From Argyresthia goedartella (taxonomy: Eukaryota; Arthropoda; Insecta; Lepidoptera; Argyresthiidae), in contig OX463816.1 of NCBI GenBank assembly GCA_949825045.1, forward strand, positions 19,789,243-19,853,242: a DNA stretch of 64,000 nucleotides, given 5' to 3'. Of the stretch, positions 34,857 to 44,918 are shown one piece after another. Both the position numbers and the translations under genes were made by a program. Below the pieces are notes generated by a model. The model saw nothing but the letters and a program-made list of their open reading frames with translations, was not told the DNA's origin and did no database searches. The stretch's first letter is position 1; the number at the start of each line of letters is the position of its first letter.

Positions 34857-35647
34857 TTAGTCGACTTTTCTCCGAATTTATGGTGGTACCAGCACAACGG
34901 GAAGCGCCGATAAGTTGATTGAGATCGTTTGTTGCTGTTACTGCGATTGTGCTGACTTGCTCGTGTCTGTGTTCTGCCTCTGCGATTCTCGGCCGTTAGG
35001 GCCTCCACTTTTCTGGTAAGTTCCGCTATTTGTCTCACCATGGCATCTAGTTGTGGTGCTGGGATGGCTGATGTAGCGGCTACTTGTGGTGTCGGTGATA
35101 CAATATCCATTACGGCGTCGGCCAGGTCCGCTAGGCTATTGAGGTCGGAGCGTGGCTGCGAAGCTATGGCTGTTTGGACGTATGTAGGCAGCCTGCTGGT
35201 CAATATAGTCTTTAAAAACTCTTCAGGAATTTGGTTACCGGCGAGGTGGCACCAGTGACGCAGAAACTGTGATGGCCGTCGATCTCCGAGTTCTTCGTGC
35301 GTAAGTAGTTGTTTGACGTCTTTCTCGCGTGACTGTGACAAGCGTTTTATCAGTTCTGTTTTTAATGTTTCATAGCTGGTCCCCGCTGGCGGTGCGGTAC
35401 TAATGTCTTTTACTTCCGCGGCGTATCTGTGGTCCAGTTGCGACACATTATAATAAAATTTTGTTTGGTCATCTTTTATTCTTGAAAGAACGAAGTGGCC
35501 TTCCACCTGCGCAAACCATACGGCCGGTTCCTCAGGCCAAAATGGTGGAAGTCTCACACCGACACGAAACACATCATTTGACGCCGTGTGAGCCGAGTCT
35601 TGTTCCGTCGCGTCGTTATTTGCCGTCGTCATCGTGGAACAAACCAC
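34805..35647 (-). CDS. Gypsy-1 gag
   Basis: A 280-codon open frame with VGVRLPPFWPEEPAVWFAQV near residue 30 and QLLTHEELGDRRPSQFLRHW near residue 115, typical of insect gypsy gag of the DUF7041 type. An Arg/Ser-rich C-terminus ends with CWYHHKFGEKSTKCHQPC, a cysteine/histidine nucleic-acid-binding motif. The ATG at 35647 is about 20 bases from the 5' LTR, with an alternative ATG at about 35632. The frame is intact. It would form the capsid-like particle. Confidence 0.88.
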   Translation of the reverse strand: MVCSTMTTANNDATEQDSAHTASNDVFRVGVRLPPFWPEEPAVWFAQVEGHFVLSRIKDDQTKFYYNVSQLDHRYAAEVKDISTAPPAGTSYETLKTELIKRLSQSREKDVKQLLTHEELGDRRPSQFLRHWCHLAGNQIPEEFLKTILTSRLPTYVQTAIASQPRSDLNSLADLADAVMDIVSPTPQVAATSAIPAPQLDAMVRQIAELTRKVEALTAENRRGRTQTRASQHNRSNSNKRSQSTYRRFPLCWYHHKFGEKSTKCHQPCVFKKENHQGGR

Positions 35648-35649
35648 TA

Positions 35650-35665
35650 TTTACGGGGTCACCAC
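35650..35665 (-). other. Gypsy-1 primer-binding site candidate
   Basis: Directly after the 5' LTR the minus strand reads G then TGGTGACCCCG; starting with TGG fits the complement of a tRNA 3' CCA end. The tRNA was not identified. The gag ATG overlaps this leader closely. Confidence 0.6.
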
Positions 35666-35967
35666 TGTAGTGAGGTACTAATTTATTGAAGCACACACTA
35701 ACATTTAATAGGTAATATGTTTATTTATTACTTTACAGGTTGTTTACGTGCAAATTGTATTCGCGGATAAGAGCGGGAGCGACGTGCGTCCGACCCTGAG
35801 TAGGATTAGCGACTAACTAGGTGGTCGGCAGGCTTGCCCGGCCGGCCAGCTCAGTCGCAGGACCGCATTCTTTCTATTGTTCTTATATCGCGCATCGTTT
35901 ACACGGCGCGATTTCAGTAGATGATTATTTTTCTGTCTTTCTTTATGTTTTAGATCACATCGCCACA
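35666..35967 (-). repeat. Gypsy-1 5' LTR
   Basis: 302 bp, same ends as the 3' LTR; nine single-base differences. Confidence 0.95.
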
Positions 35968-35971
35968 GTCT

Positions 35972-36655
35972 GAATGCACGCATGATCTGGCCGGGCGTGA
36001 CGACGGTGGGGTCCTCTTCGGGAGCTATCGGCGAGGCGAAGTACTCTCGCAGGTGTCTCTCGACTGCTGCGACGTGCTCCACATCATCCGTAGGGTTCGG
36101 CTTGAACTGCTTCTCGAGGCATTCGGTTAAAATCTCCGCACGGTCTTGGGCTCGAAATCTTGGTAGGCCGTCGCTGCCCAGGATTGGTCGGACGGGAGTT
36201 GGAGTAGTCGACAAATCCCGGCATAGGCGATGCACGGAGGGGACGTGGTCGCCCATGGACTCGACGTGGCGTTCCCAAGATTCTTCGGTGTGGAGATCAA
36301 GTCGGCGCTTCAGCTCTGCCGTCATGGCGTTGAGCCTGGCCTTCATCGTTGGGCAGCGGGTTTGCTGCCACTGCTTCCGGAGAGCGCGCTTATCGCAGAT
36401 GAGTGCGCGTAGCTCAGCAGGAAGAGGAGAGGGCTTCCCCCCGCGAGCTACAGTGTGCGATGATAGGTCGAGCGCGTCTCGGATTTGGCTGTTCAGCAGT
36501 GATGCCAGGCGGTCAACGTCTTCCGGCTGGTTGACTGGACATGTGGTCGAAGACTGGTCGAGGGCGGCGGTGAAGGCGCCCCACTGGTAGCGTCGGCGTG
36601 ATGCTGGCGGAGAGACCCGGGTGGGCAGGTCCGCCAGGACGAGAAGAAGGGAGAT
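35972..36655 (-). pseudogene. Jockey-type ORF2, segment N-terminal to RT (right of Gypsy-1)
   Basis: MKARLNAMTAELKRRLDLHT, ESWERHVESMGDHVPSVHRL and VRPILGSDGLPRFRAQDRAE match the linker between endonuclease and RT of the copy at 55159-57525 almost residue for residue, with frame changes. DNA homology to that copy ends near 36645-36665 (at GACCTCCC on the minus strand), where the sequence passes directly into an unrelated ORF1. Confidence 0.85.
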
Positions 36656-36659
36656 ATAG

Positions 36660-38091
36660 TGTGGGGAGGTCGAGAAGACTTGGGATGAATGCCCTAGGTG
36701 GGGGGGGGTAGTTTATGAAGTTGGCGGCGCTTAAGGTGCCGTTGGAGGAAATGGGGCCGTGGCCCGAAGCCTTGTCCAAGTGGGTAGGTTGTGTTGGGTG
36801 GAAATAGGGGCTTAGAAAAATTTAGAGGGCGTTGAGAGGGCGCTTGTTGGGAAGAACTCTGGCTCTGTTCCCACCTGCGACTTGCGCCTGGGGCTGCCGG
36901 GCATCCGCCATAGTTGGCTGGATGGCCGGTCTGCCCGCACAACACGCAGGTGGGAGGGGTTGCCGCTTCCTTCCCACAAACGGAGGTGGCATGATTGCCT
37001 GCGCATTTCACGCAACGGGGGGGGGGGCAAAGCATCTGCTTTGGCCATGTCCATACATTTGACAGTTATAACACTGTGAAATGATATTGGCGGATTTGCG
37101 GCTTTCGACGCTGATGTCTTTGAGACCGCAGAGGGATTTAAGGGGGCTAATCTGCCTACCTGCGGCGGTGGGTTCGGCAATTACTAGGATCATGTTAAAT
37201 GCCTTTGCAGGCCGGTACGCGGTTTTTGCACGGTGCATCCTATGTACTTCCATTACCGGGAAGTTTTTGGTGATTAAGTCATTTTTGATGACGGATGTGG
37301 GGAGATTTGTGGGGACGGGGCGGACTATGTAACGAAAAATCCTCTCCTCGGGCAGAGAGTAAGTATGGAAGGCGATATGGTTCGCCCTCAAGAATTTGGT
37401 GATTGCGCGGTGGCTTTTGGACTCTGCCACCTGGACGCGGGTTCCGGCTGATGTAATGGCGGATGTATATTTGATTCCATTTCTTTGCAAATGGATCGAT
37501 ACCCGAGTCCAGGCGGTTTCGTCTCGGACTATTACTGGTGGTGGGGGGCGAGCGCGGGGCGCGGGGGTTGGTGGGGCTACGGTAATCGCGGTACCGGTGG
37601 GGGATGGAGGGCTCTGAAGGATCAGAGTTCGGGGCGCGGAGGGGGGCGGGGGAATTTGTTGAACACGGTGTGGGTTTTGGGGTTAGCGGAGACAGAGACA
37701 TGGCAGCGGGCCTGATCTGTTTGGCCTCGGGGCTTACGGGGGACTCGGAAGACCGGTTCTTCCGCTTTTTGTTTTTTGAGATGACGGGGGTGAAATGAGT
37801 TTCCTCATTGAAATTGGATGGCGGTGAATTTACAGGGGAAAGAGAGCTGAGGGTTGGGGTTGGGGTTGGGGGGTTCGCGGGGGATGCAAGAACCGGTGAG
37901 CGAGGGTGCGAATTAGCTTCGGAGCTGGTTGAGGGGCTAGCGGGGGGATCGGCGGCTCTAATAATTTGGATCAACGGGCGATCCGGAGGGAATGGAGACA
38001 GTTGTTGGAGTACATACTCCAACAACAAGGGGACCGACGACACATATTTACCTATCTCGATAAGTAAATTAGTGTCTGGTTGGGGGGCCAT
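36660..38091 (-). pseudogene. Jockey-type ORF1 (gag-like, CCHC knuckles) of a different family
   Basis: Likely start is ATG 38091 (MAPQPDTNLLIEIGKYVSSV), after a 5' UTR. A Pro/Ser-rich N-terminal half follows. After a frameshift near 37490 comes TKFLRANHIAFHTYSLPEER and a PRE_C2HC-like region, then zinc knuckles CYNCQMYGHGQSRC, CVKCAGNHATSVC and CVLCGQTGHPANYGGC. A second frameshift coincides with an 11-G run near 37018-37028. ORF1 proteins bind the element RNA. This one is unlike the ORF1 at 57664-59785, although the RT joined to it is the same family. Confidence 0.8.
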
Positions 38092-38496
38092 GGCTTGGTT
38101 GTGTAGCCTATAGTGTGTGGGTGAGTGCCTACTTGTGTCTCGAACCGCCTCCGCCTCTATCCAGGCGGTCCGAGGTGAGTGGTACAAAATAATAAAACAG
38201 AAGAATGGGGACAGTAGAATGGGGACAGAGAGAGAAGAATAGGTAAATAAAAATAATACGACCTTACTGGAACCAATCCAACCTGGGCACAACACACGCG
38301 GCGGACTGACCCGAGGGGGTCTCACGGGCGTGCGAGAGAGAGGTCTCTCGCACGCAGGCGCGGGCGCGGGCGCGGGTGAAAGAGAGGGAAACACTTGCTG
38401 CCGGGGCGGCAGCGGGAGAGAGTAAACACGACCGTCCTGCACGGGTGCTGGACGGTGAGTCCTTGTGGTCCGTTTTTAATTCCTCAGCAGCTCCGA

Positions 38497-38631
38497 CTCC
38501 CGTGCTCGCATTTATATAGGCCGGCGTTGCATGGTAGCTGCAGGCCGATGACGTCATCATTATGTGCCCGCGCTCGGCTGTGCGGTCGTGGATGCTTGTG
38601 GCGATCACGTGTGACCGGCGTGATCTTTACA
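38497..38631 (-). repeat. Gypsy-2 3' LTR, U3 side with TATA box
   Basis: The minus strand reads from TGTAAAGATCACGCCGG to a TATATAAA box (38518 to 38511), then the insertion site. Compared with the right LTR it lacks about 80 bp of GC-rich sequence. It begins right after the polypurine tract. Confidence 0.85.
38511..38518 (-). promoter_or_regulatory. TATA box of the left Gypsy-2 LTR, 32 bp upstream of the non-LTR 5' end
   Basis: TATATAAA on the minus strand. The chimeric non-LTR element starts at 38486, in the same direction, where the LTR transcript would be expected to begin. Confidence 0.75.
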
Positions 38632-38650
38632 TTCTCCCCCTCCTCAATTT
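38632..38650 (-). other. Gypsy-2 polypurine tract
   Basis: On the minus strand TTGAGGAGGGGGAGAA immediately precedes the LTR start. Confidence 0.8.
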
Positions 38651-38910
38651 GATTTTTCAGCCTGAAAAATCACCATAACAACCCTCGGTTTGTATTCTGC
38701 TATCCTGATATATCTTATCTTCCCCCCTTTTCATTTTTCTAATATTTTTCCTGGTTACCTTTATAATTGTCTGTATATCTACCTCACCCATATCTTCTCT
38801 CCTAATCATATTTGTGTGTGTTATTTTCTTATGTAAGTAAGCAATCAAAACCCTTTTTTGATCATTTATTTTCTTTTCAATTAACTTTAACAATTATCTT
38901 TCTATTAAGA

Positions 38911-39038
38911 ACTAAATAACATCTGAGTGCCTTTTTGGCGCTGTATAAACAAAACTAACCAAATATCTATCTAACTAAATAACATCTAAGTGCCTTTTTG
39001 GCGCTGTATAAACAAAAATAACCAAATATCTATTTCTA
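38911..39038. repeat. tandem duplication of about 64 bp in Gypsy-2 3' UTR
   Basis: AACTAAATAACATCT, then GTGCCTTTTTGGCGCTGTAT and ACCAAATATCTAT, occur twice in a row with few differences. A weaker third unit (CCTTTTTGG, TATAAACAAAAC) follows to about 39125. Confidence 0.75.
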
Positions 39039-39413
39039 ACTATATATATCTATATATTTCCGATAGTAAATACCTTTTTGGTTGAATAAAAAACTGCCCT
39101 TATGCCACTATATAAACAAAACAAACTTAATAACTACTTCTAACTAACTTTTAACATAATTCAATAATTGTCTCTGGTTTACCAACAATAATATACACAT
39201 ATCTATTAACTTTTAGACACCATTCACTACATTAATGCCTTCTTTGGTCTTCTATTACTGGCCGCTGCTCTGTCCTTCTGCGCGTTTTTTTTTGTATTTT
39301 GGTAGCCTCACCAGCCCTTTTTTGTGTCCTCTTGTTTTACTCTGTCTTGATTTGCTTCTCCTTTTCTTGGGTGGTTTGGGGGATGTTTTTCCGTCCTCGT
39401 ACATTTGACAGCA

Positions 39414-40046
39414 TCATTCTTCCCCTACCGGTGTTTTGCACCGCCATTCTGCTTCCTCTTCCAAGTTCCAGGTGTTGGCAGGGGAGTAGGTACCGCTGGA
39501 TTCCTCCATATCTGACATCCAACTCCAGTCGTCGCCTGAGGGTCCCTGGGGTCCGGTCTCCAGCAATTCTTCGAAGGTTGGCCTTGGGGTTGTGGTCGGC
39601 GCGGTGGCCTGCACCTCGTCTGTTTCTGTGTTCGGTGTTCTGTTATATTGCTCCAGTGTTGGCGGCGGTTGGTAAAAACATTCCGGTAGTGTCGTGGTCT
39701 CCTGTGGGTCCGGCAGCGTTGGTTGTTGCTGTGGAGCGGGGTCTGGGCACGGCGTGGATTCGTTCGGATCTGATGGTGGTTGCTGGTGTGAAGTGTTTCC
39801 TCTTGCTCCGACTCGCCCCGGGTCCGGGATCGGTATCAGGCAGCCTTGAGCGCGGCCTTCATACACCAAGTGTGTTTGCCTGTTGCCGATGTGTAGTCTA
39901 TACTCCATGTTTCGGGTGAGCAAGTAAGTTAGTTGTCGAGCGTCTGGATTTGTTCTGACCTCGCTTCGTTTCGGGTTCCTGGTTTTATCGGATAGGTTCT
40001 GTTTTTCTTTATTGCGGGTAGTTTTCTTTTTCCCATTTTTTCCCAC
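39414..40046 (-). CDS. Gypsy-2 third ORF, unknown function
   Basis: A 210-codon open frame just downstream of integrase (67 bases after its stop), where env would lie in an errantivirus. The N-terminus is basic (MGKNGKKKTTRNKEKQNLSD). The middle has QLTYLLTRNMEYRLHIGNRQ and the C-terminal half is rich in Pro, Thr, Gln and acidic residues. I see no signal peptide, no transmembrane segment and no cysteine pattern, so an envelope role is not supported. It may be an accessory protein or a detached C-terminal tail of pol. The frame is undisturbed although neighbouring pol is broken. Confidence 0.6.
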   Translation of the reverse strand: MGKNGKKKTTRNKEKQNLSDKTRNPKRSEVRTNPDARQLTYLLTRNMEYRLHIGNRQTHLVYEGRAQGCLIPIPDPGRVGARGNTSHQQPPSDPNESTPCPDPAPQQQPTLPDPQETTTLPECFYQPPPTLEQYNRTPNTETDEVQATAPTTTPRPTFEELLETGPQGPSGDDWSWMSDMEESSGTYSPANTWNLEEEAEWRCKTPVGEE

Positions 40047-40112
40047 ACTTTGTTCTGATTTTCGCTACGGTTCCAATAGTTCCCTGAGGATACTTTTGTG
40101 TTCCGATTTGCG

Positions 40113-41147
40113 CTATGTGTTAAACTGTTTTAGGTCTTTCACGTGTGCTGTATATATTTTCTTGGTATTTACGTTTCGTACTAGAAATATTACCGGCGAT
40201 TTTTCTTCGATTACTATGTACGGTCCGCTGTACTTTGGGGCGAGTTTTGCACAAAATTGTTTGTTCGCATCTGACTGGTAGAAATTTCTTTTGAGTACCA
40301 AACTATTTATCTCTGGTTTCCAATAACGCCTGTTCTTATCATAGTGGTTTTTTTGATGTTGTGATGCTCTTTCCTGGTTTGCTTTAACCCTGTTGTATAT
40401 TTCTTCAATTTTCCTGGTTTCTTTGAGTTTCGGTATCGGGAACGTGTTTTTGTCTCCTGGCATTCTGAGTTCTCTCCCCATAAATAAGAATGCTGGCGTA
40501 TACCCTGTTGACTCGTGTTCCGATGTATTTAGTGCATAGTTGAACTCTGGTAAGTACTCGTCCCATTTTTTATGATTGTCAGTGATGAAGATTGATATCA
40601 TTGTTTCTAGCGTCCTGTTTACCCGTTCCGTTGGGTTCCCTTGGGGTGAGTAAGGAGCTGTAAGGCGGTGTTCGATCCCGTATTTTTCCAGTTCTTGTTT
40701 TACTTGTTTGCTGACAAATTGCCTTCCGTTATCACTTAATAGCGTTCTTGGCGGGCCGTACTGTAAAATAACGCATTCCTTCAGTGCTTTTATTATAGAG
40801 CTGGCTGTCGCTGTTCGTAGTGGTCTTATATCTGTCCACTTTGTAAACTTGTCATGGAAAACTATTATCCAGTTGAATCCTTTCGTGGATCTTGGTAACG
40901 GTCCTATAAGGTATGTGCATACTATTTCCCACGGTTCTTCTGCATTTTTATATGCATGACTCCTGCTGTCTTCTCCTGTGAAGGCTTGTGTGTTTGGCAC
41001 AAGTGGCATTTTTTTATGTAATTTGCTTATCTATGCATCCCGGGCCAAAAATATCGTTGCGCTATGCGATTGAGCATTTTTGTTGTTCCTAAATGACCGG
41101 CTTCTGGGCTATCGTGGTTTTGTTTTATTACCGCTTTGCGACCCTCT
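40113..41147 (-). pseudogene. Gypsy-2 integrase
   Basis: The zinc-binding part is in a shifted frame at about 41000-41140 (HLCQ-type motif). The open frame 41009-40113 has FNWIIVFHDKFTKWTDIRPL (first Asp), RTLLSDNGRQFVS (second Asp) and YSPQGNPTERVNRTLETM (Glu), so the DDE core is present. The C-terminus has FCAKLAPKYSGPYIVIEEKS, the usual chromodomain-less tail. It follows pol after several frame breaks. Confidence 0.88.
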
Positions 41148-43330
41148 TCAGGAACGCATAATTTCCAACTTGAGTATGGTTCTACCCTCATCCCGTATGT
41201 GTTTTTGATTATCCTTGTATAATTTTCCTTCTTTGATACAATATTCTGGGTGTTTTTCTGGTGTCTTTTCGACGTTTTTGATTTGTTTTGAGTACCACTC
41301 AGTCTCTTCTGTTTCGGCTGTCATTGCGCAACTCTGATTCCTGGATAGCTCGTCCGCGACTGTGTTTTGTTTACCGGGCTTGTATATCACTTCGTAGTCG
41401 TATTATTGTAATTCTAGGGCCCACCTTGCTAACCGGCCTGAGGATTTTTCATGGAGTTAAGCCATTTTAGTGCTTGATGGTCTGTCACTACGGTGAATCG
41501 ATATCCTTCCAGGAACGCTCTCATTTTTCTTATTCCCCATACCACTGCTAGGCATTCCTTCTTCGACGTTGTGTACCTTGTTTCTGCTGGTATTAATGTT
41601 CTGCTTGCATACATTATCAGTTTCTGTACTCCTTTGTCTTCTTGTATCAGTATCGCACCCAATCCTACGTCACTGGCGTCGGTTTGTAGTATAAATGGTT
41701 TTGTAAAATCTGCTCTCATGAGTACCGGGTCGCTCATTATGATTTCCTTAATCTTTTGAAACGCATCTTCCTGCTGTGTGGTCCAAGTGTACTTTATCTC
41801 TTTTTTCATTAATCGAGTCATCGGTTCTACTATGTTCGAATAGTTGGGTATAAATTTCCTATACCATGATGTCATCCCTATGAATCTTCGTAATTCCCTT
41901 ATCCCTGTTGGCGGTTTTACCACGTGCCCTAGATACTCGATCTCAGGCTTGCAGAATTCACATTTTTTTGTGTTTATTACTAGTCCTGCGCTCCTTATCC
42001 GTTTGAATATTTCTTTCAGGTGTTTCACATGTTCTTCAAATGTCGTACTGCATACTATGATGTCATCTAAGTATACATAAGCGTTTGGTTCTGAATCCGG
42101 GCCTATTACTTGATCTAGTCTTTGTAAGGTTGCTCCGCTCGAGTGGAGTCCGAAGGGCATGACTTTGAACTGAAATAGTCCTCTGCCTGGAACGGTAAAT
42201 GCGGTCGCCGGTTTGCTTTCTTCCTTAAGTTTTACGTTCCAATATCCGTTTTTGAGATCGAATTTCGAGAAGTAGTTAGCTTTATTTAGCTTCTCTAAGG
42301 TGTCGTCGATCTGTGGTAACGGGTATGCGTCTTTCACGGATATTTCATTTATCCTTCTGAAGTCTATGCAGAATCTATATTCACCGTTTTCTTTCTTCGC
42401 TATTGGTGAGCTGTATGGGCTTTGAGATTTTTCGATTACCCCTTCTTTAAGCATTTTCTCTAAACGCTCGTCTATTTTTTCTTGTAATTTCGGGTTCCGT
42501 GAGTAATACCTCTGTTTTATAGGTTCGTTGTGTTTTAGCTTAATTTCGTGTTCCGTCCATGTCGTTCCTTTTGGTTCTTTTTCGCATTCTTCCAATTCTT
42601 TTTTAATAATTTCTTCTAGTTCTCGTTGTTGTTCTGGTGTTATCGTTTCATCTTGAAATACTATTTTTAAATTTTCCATTTTATTTGTTCCTCTTTCATC
42701 TTCCTTAGTTTGATTTGTCCTGGCTGTGAGTGTTTCGGTGTCAGTGCTTTCCTGTTCATTTTGTTCTGAATCTTGTTCTGCATTATTTCCCGTTGTCTTT
42801 TCCGTATCCCTTTGTTCGATTTTATCTTTTGTTGCTTTTTCTGGTTCTTTGGTTGGTGTTATAAGTTTTTCCTTCGTTTCCGTGGCTTCCCATTTTATCA
42901 TAAGACCCACTCGTTGCAGTATGTCCATTCTCAGAATAATGTGGGGTGCTGTCTTCATTATTTTCCACTGGTGATTGAATGACTTTCCTTTCATTTCTAT
43001 TTTTAGTTCTATCGCTTGTGTGACTTGTATTCCTGATCCGTCTGCCATTTGTACCCGTGTTTTTATCTCTATTTTCTTTGCGTTGTCTCCTTTACATTGC
43101 TGAATGATGGCATCGTTCACGTACGAACTTGTTGATCCGGTGTCTACTAATGCTTGGTATATTTTTCCCTCTATTTTTACTGTCCTAAATATTCTATTGT
43201 CTCTCTTCCTGCCATTACCCATTGTGCAAGTTATTTCGTAAGTCGTGGCATGCCGTGTCTTACAGCATTTGTACTCATTACTCCAATCTTGCCGCAACCA
43301 CTGCAGAATATAACTCTTTGGCTCCGACAC
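41148..43330 (-). pseudogene. Gypsy-2 protease, reverse transcriptase, RNase H
   Basis: The long frame (43330-41429, 633 codons) starts out of frame with gag. The protease motif IYQALVDTGSTSSYVND lies near residue 60, then a Glu/Thr-rich spacer. RT shows FCIDFRRINEISVKDAYPLP, YFSKFDLKNGYWNVKLKEES, MPFGLHSSGATLQR and AYVYLDDIIVCS. RNase H shows FILQTDASDVGLGAILIQED and TSKKECLAVVWGIRKMRAFL. The frame is lost near 41430 and RNase H ends in another frame at 41390-41148 (YKPGKQNTVADELSRNQ). The catalytic residues of RT are intact. Confidence 0.92.
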
Positions 43331-44357
43331 TCCGTTTTTTATGGCCGTTTTTCACGCAATTCCAGCAGCATGTCTCTGGGTTAAAGTTATTTATATGTTT
43401 TTTATTTTGCCTTCCGTCTTGGTTATATGTTCTTTCCCGGTAGCCTGGGCCTGGTGCTTCCATTTTTCCGTTTCTGAGGTCTAATTGATTTTTTGTTTTA
43501 TATGCAGGGGCTCTCTCTCTCCAGTCTTGATTGAACGTGGTTCCTTGTTTATTGTTCCCGGTTTGATTTTCTATGTTAACTCTTTCTCTCTTAAACTTGG
43601 CTATATTTTGATAATGTTCTTCTACTAGTGTTTCGTATTCGGTTGTTTTCTGTATCAATTCCTTCAGATTTTTTATTTCTTGTCTTTTAATGTACATTTT
43701 GTTATTTACATGCATATTTTCATAGATTCTATCTAGCATATCATCTGCCGTTAGCTTCCCGTATCTTTTCGTTAGAGTTTGTATTTCGGTTACGTACTCG
43801 ATGAAGGGTTGTTTATACCTCTGTCTTTGTGCTATTATCTTGTCTAGGAGAGTGGTATCATATTTCCTCGGGAAGAAATATAACTTAAAATCTTCTGTGA
43901 AGGTTTCCCAGTTGTTCCAGCTGCCGCTATTGTTACGGCACCACTGGAGTACCCGTCCCTTCAGAAGTCTTGGTAGTGTTTTAAGTAACTGTTCAGGTTC
44001 AATTTCGTTTGCCTGGAGAAGTTCTTCTGTCCGTTCTAAGAACTCTACGGGGTCGTTAGAGGTGTCGAAACTTAGGTCCCATGAGGCTATTCTCTTGAAA
44101 ATGTCTTTTTTCTCACCTTCGTTCCCCATGTTTGTTTCTTTAACTGTTTTCCTTGCTTCCGCTGGACTTTCTTGACTTGCGTCGTCGAATATGTCGACGG
44201 TCTCGTATGTTTCCTTGCTGGTACTTTCTTGTTTTAGTGTTTCTATTAGTTTCTTTCTCATCTGTTCTCTCATTGTTAACCTTTTTGTCGGTTGTGCTCG
44301 GTTTTCTAACTCCTCTGTGAGTTCCGATTTATTTTTCTTGTACACCCAGGAGGTCAT
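43278..44357 (-). pseudogene. Gypsy-2 gag
   Basis: ATG 44357 opens 359 codons. FKRIASWDLSFDTSNDPVEF and LQWCRNNSGSWNNWETFTED belong to the capsid region of the retrotransposon gag family (PF03732-like). Further on is KLTADDMLDRIYENMHVNNK. It ends with CCWNCVKNGHKK, a CCHC knuckle whose second half is cut by a frameshift near 43330, where the pol frame begins; this may be a natural frameshift site or damage. The 5' leader before it is about 560 bp. Confidence 0.85.
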
Positions 44358-44905
44358 TCGGTAGGATATTCTCTTTTCCTGTTTTTATATCTATTTTTCG
44401 CGAGTTTTATATAAAGTGAAAATATTTTTATTTATTTATTTTTATTTATTTGCTTCACGGTTACACTGTCTCTTTTATTTCCGATAATCTCTTTTGATAT
44501 TATCCCTATTTATTATCGTTTATTGCTGCGTTTTCACTCACACTTTTTCACTTTCGGTATTATTATTATTTTATAGTCCGACTGTTTTTGCCTACACCTT
44601 TAGTTTATTTATGGTTAGTCAGTTTGTTCACTTTTATTTATATGCACTTTCACTTTTGTTTTATGTTCCACTGTTTATTATTTTCATTTCTTTCACGATT
44701 ATATGTTTATGTTTTGGTTCGGTTATTTTTCTCTTATATTTATTTCTATTTACGTGTTTTTAATTTATTTATTTTTCGGTTTTCACGGGGGTTATTAACT
44801 TTTCTTTACGGGTTTTCGCGAATTTTATTAGTTTTTTTTCTTATGCGGCGTTTCGGTTTTTTGCGGTTAAAATCCCTGAATGTCCCGTTGAGATGTGAGT
44901 TTTTC
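44358..44905 (-). other. Gypsy-2 untranslated leader
   Basis: AT-rich, with several frames but no domain. It separates the primer-binding site from gag. Confidence 0.5.
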
Positions 44906-44918
44906 AGTTGGACGCCAG
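44906..44918 (-). other. Gypsy-2 primer-binding site
   Basis: On the minus strand C then TGGCGTCCAAC directly follows the 5' LTR. TGG fits a tRNA 3' CCA end. The tRNA species was not identified. Confidence 0.7.

Larger units (their letters stand above)
31368..35967 (-). mobile_element. Gypsy-1: nearly complete Ty3/Gypsy LTR retrotransposon
   Basis: It has two 302-bp LTRs (31368-31669 and 35666-35967) that differ at 9 positions (about 97 % identical), and a 4-bp duplication GTCT (31364-31367 and 35968-35971). The uninterrupted target can be read at about 56263. Minus-strand order is PBS, gag, protease-RT-RNase H, integrase, PPT. One frameshift and two stops in pol make it defective, although it is younger than its hosts. 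Confidence 0.95.
27133..38486 (-). mobile_element. Chimeric Jockey-type non-LTR element in left Gypsy-2 LTR
   Basis: The segment is flanked by the exact 10-bp duplication GCAGCTCCGA (27123-27132 and 38487-38496). Its 3' tail (left edge) is ATC repeats. From 3' to 5' it holds the RT C-terminus (27245-27766), RT core (30483-31367) and RT N-part (35972 to about 36655), which match the copy at 54761-59835, followed by an ORF1 (36660-38091) from a different Jockey-type family and a 5' UTR of about 395 bp. The endonuclease region is missing. A hAT element and Gypsy-1 are inserted in it. Confidence 0.82.

Noticed and set aside
39299..39919. 206-codon plus-strand frame with hydrophobic segments as an envelope or membrane protein
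   Set aside because: It lies antisense to the Gypsy-2 third ORF, and its hydrophobicity comes from the T-rich strand.
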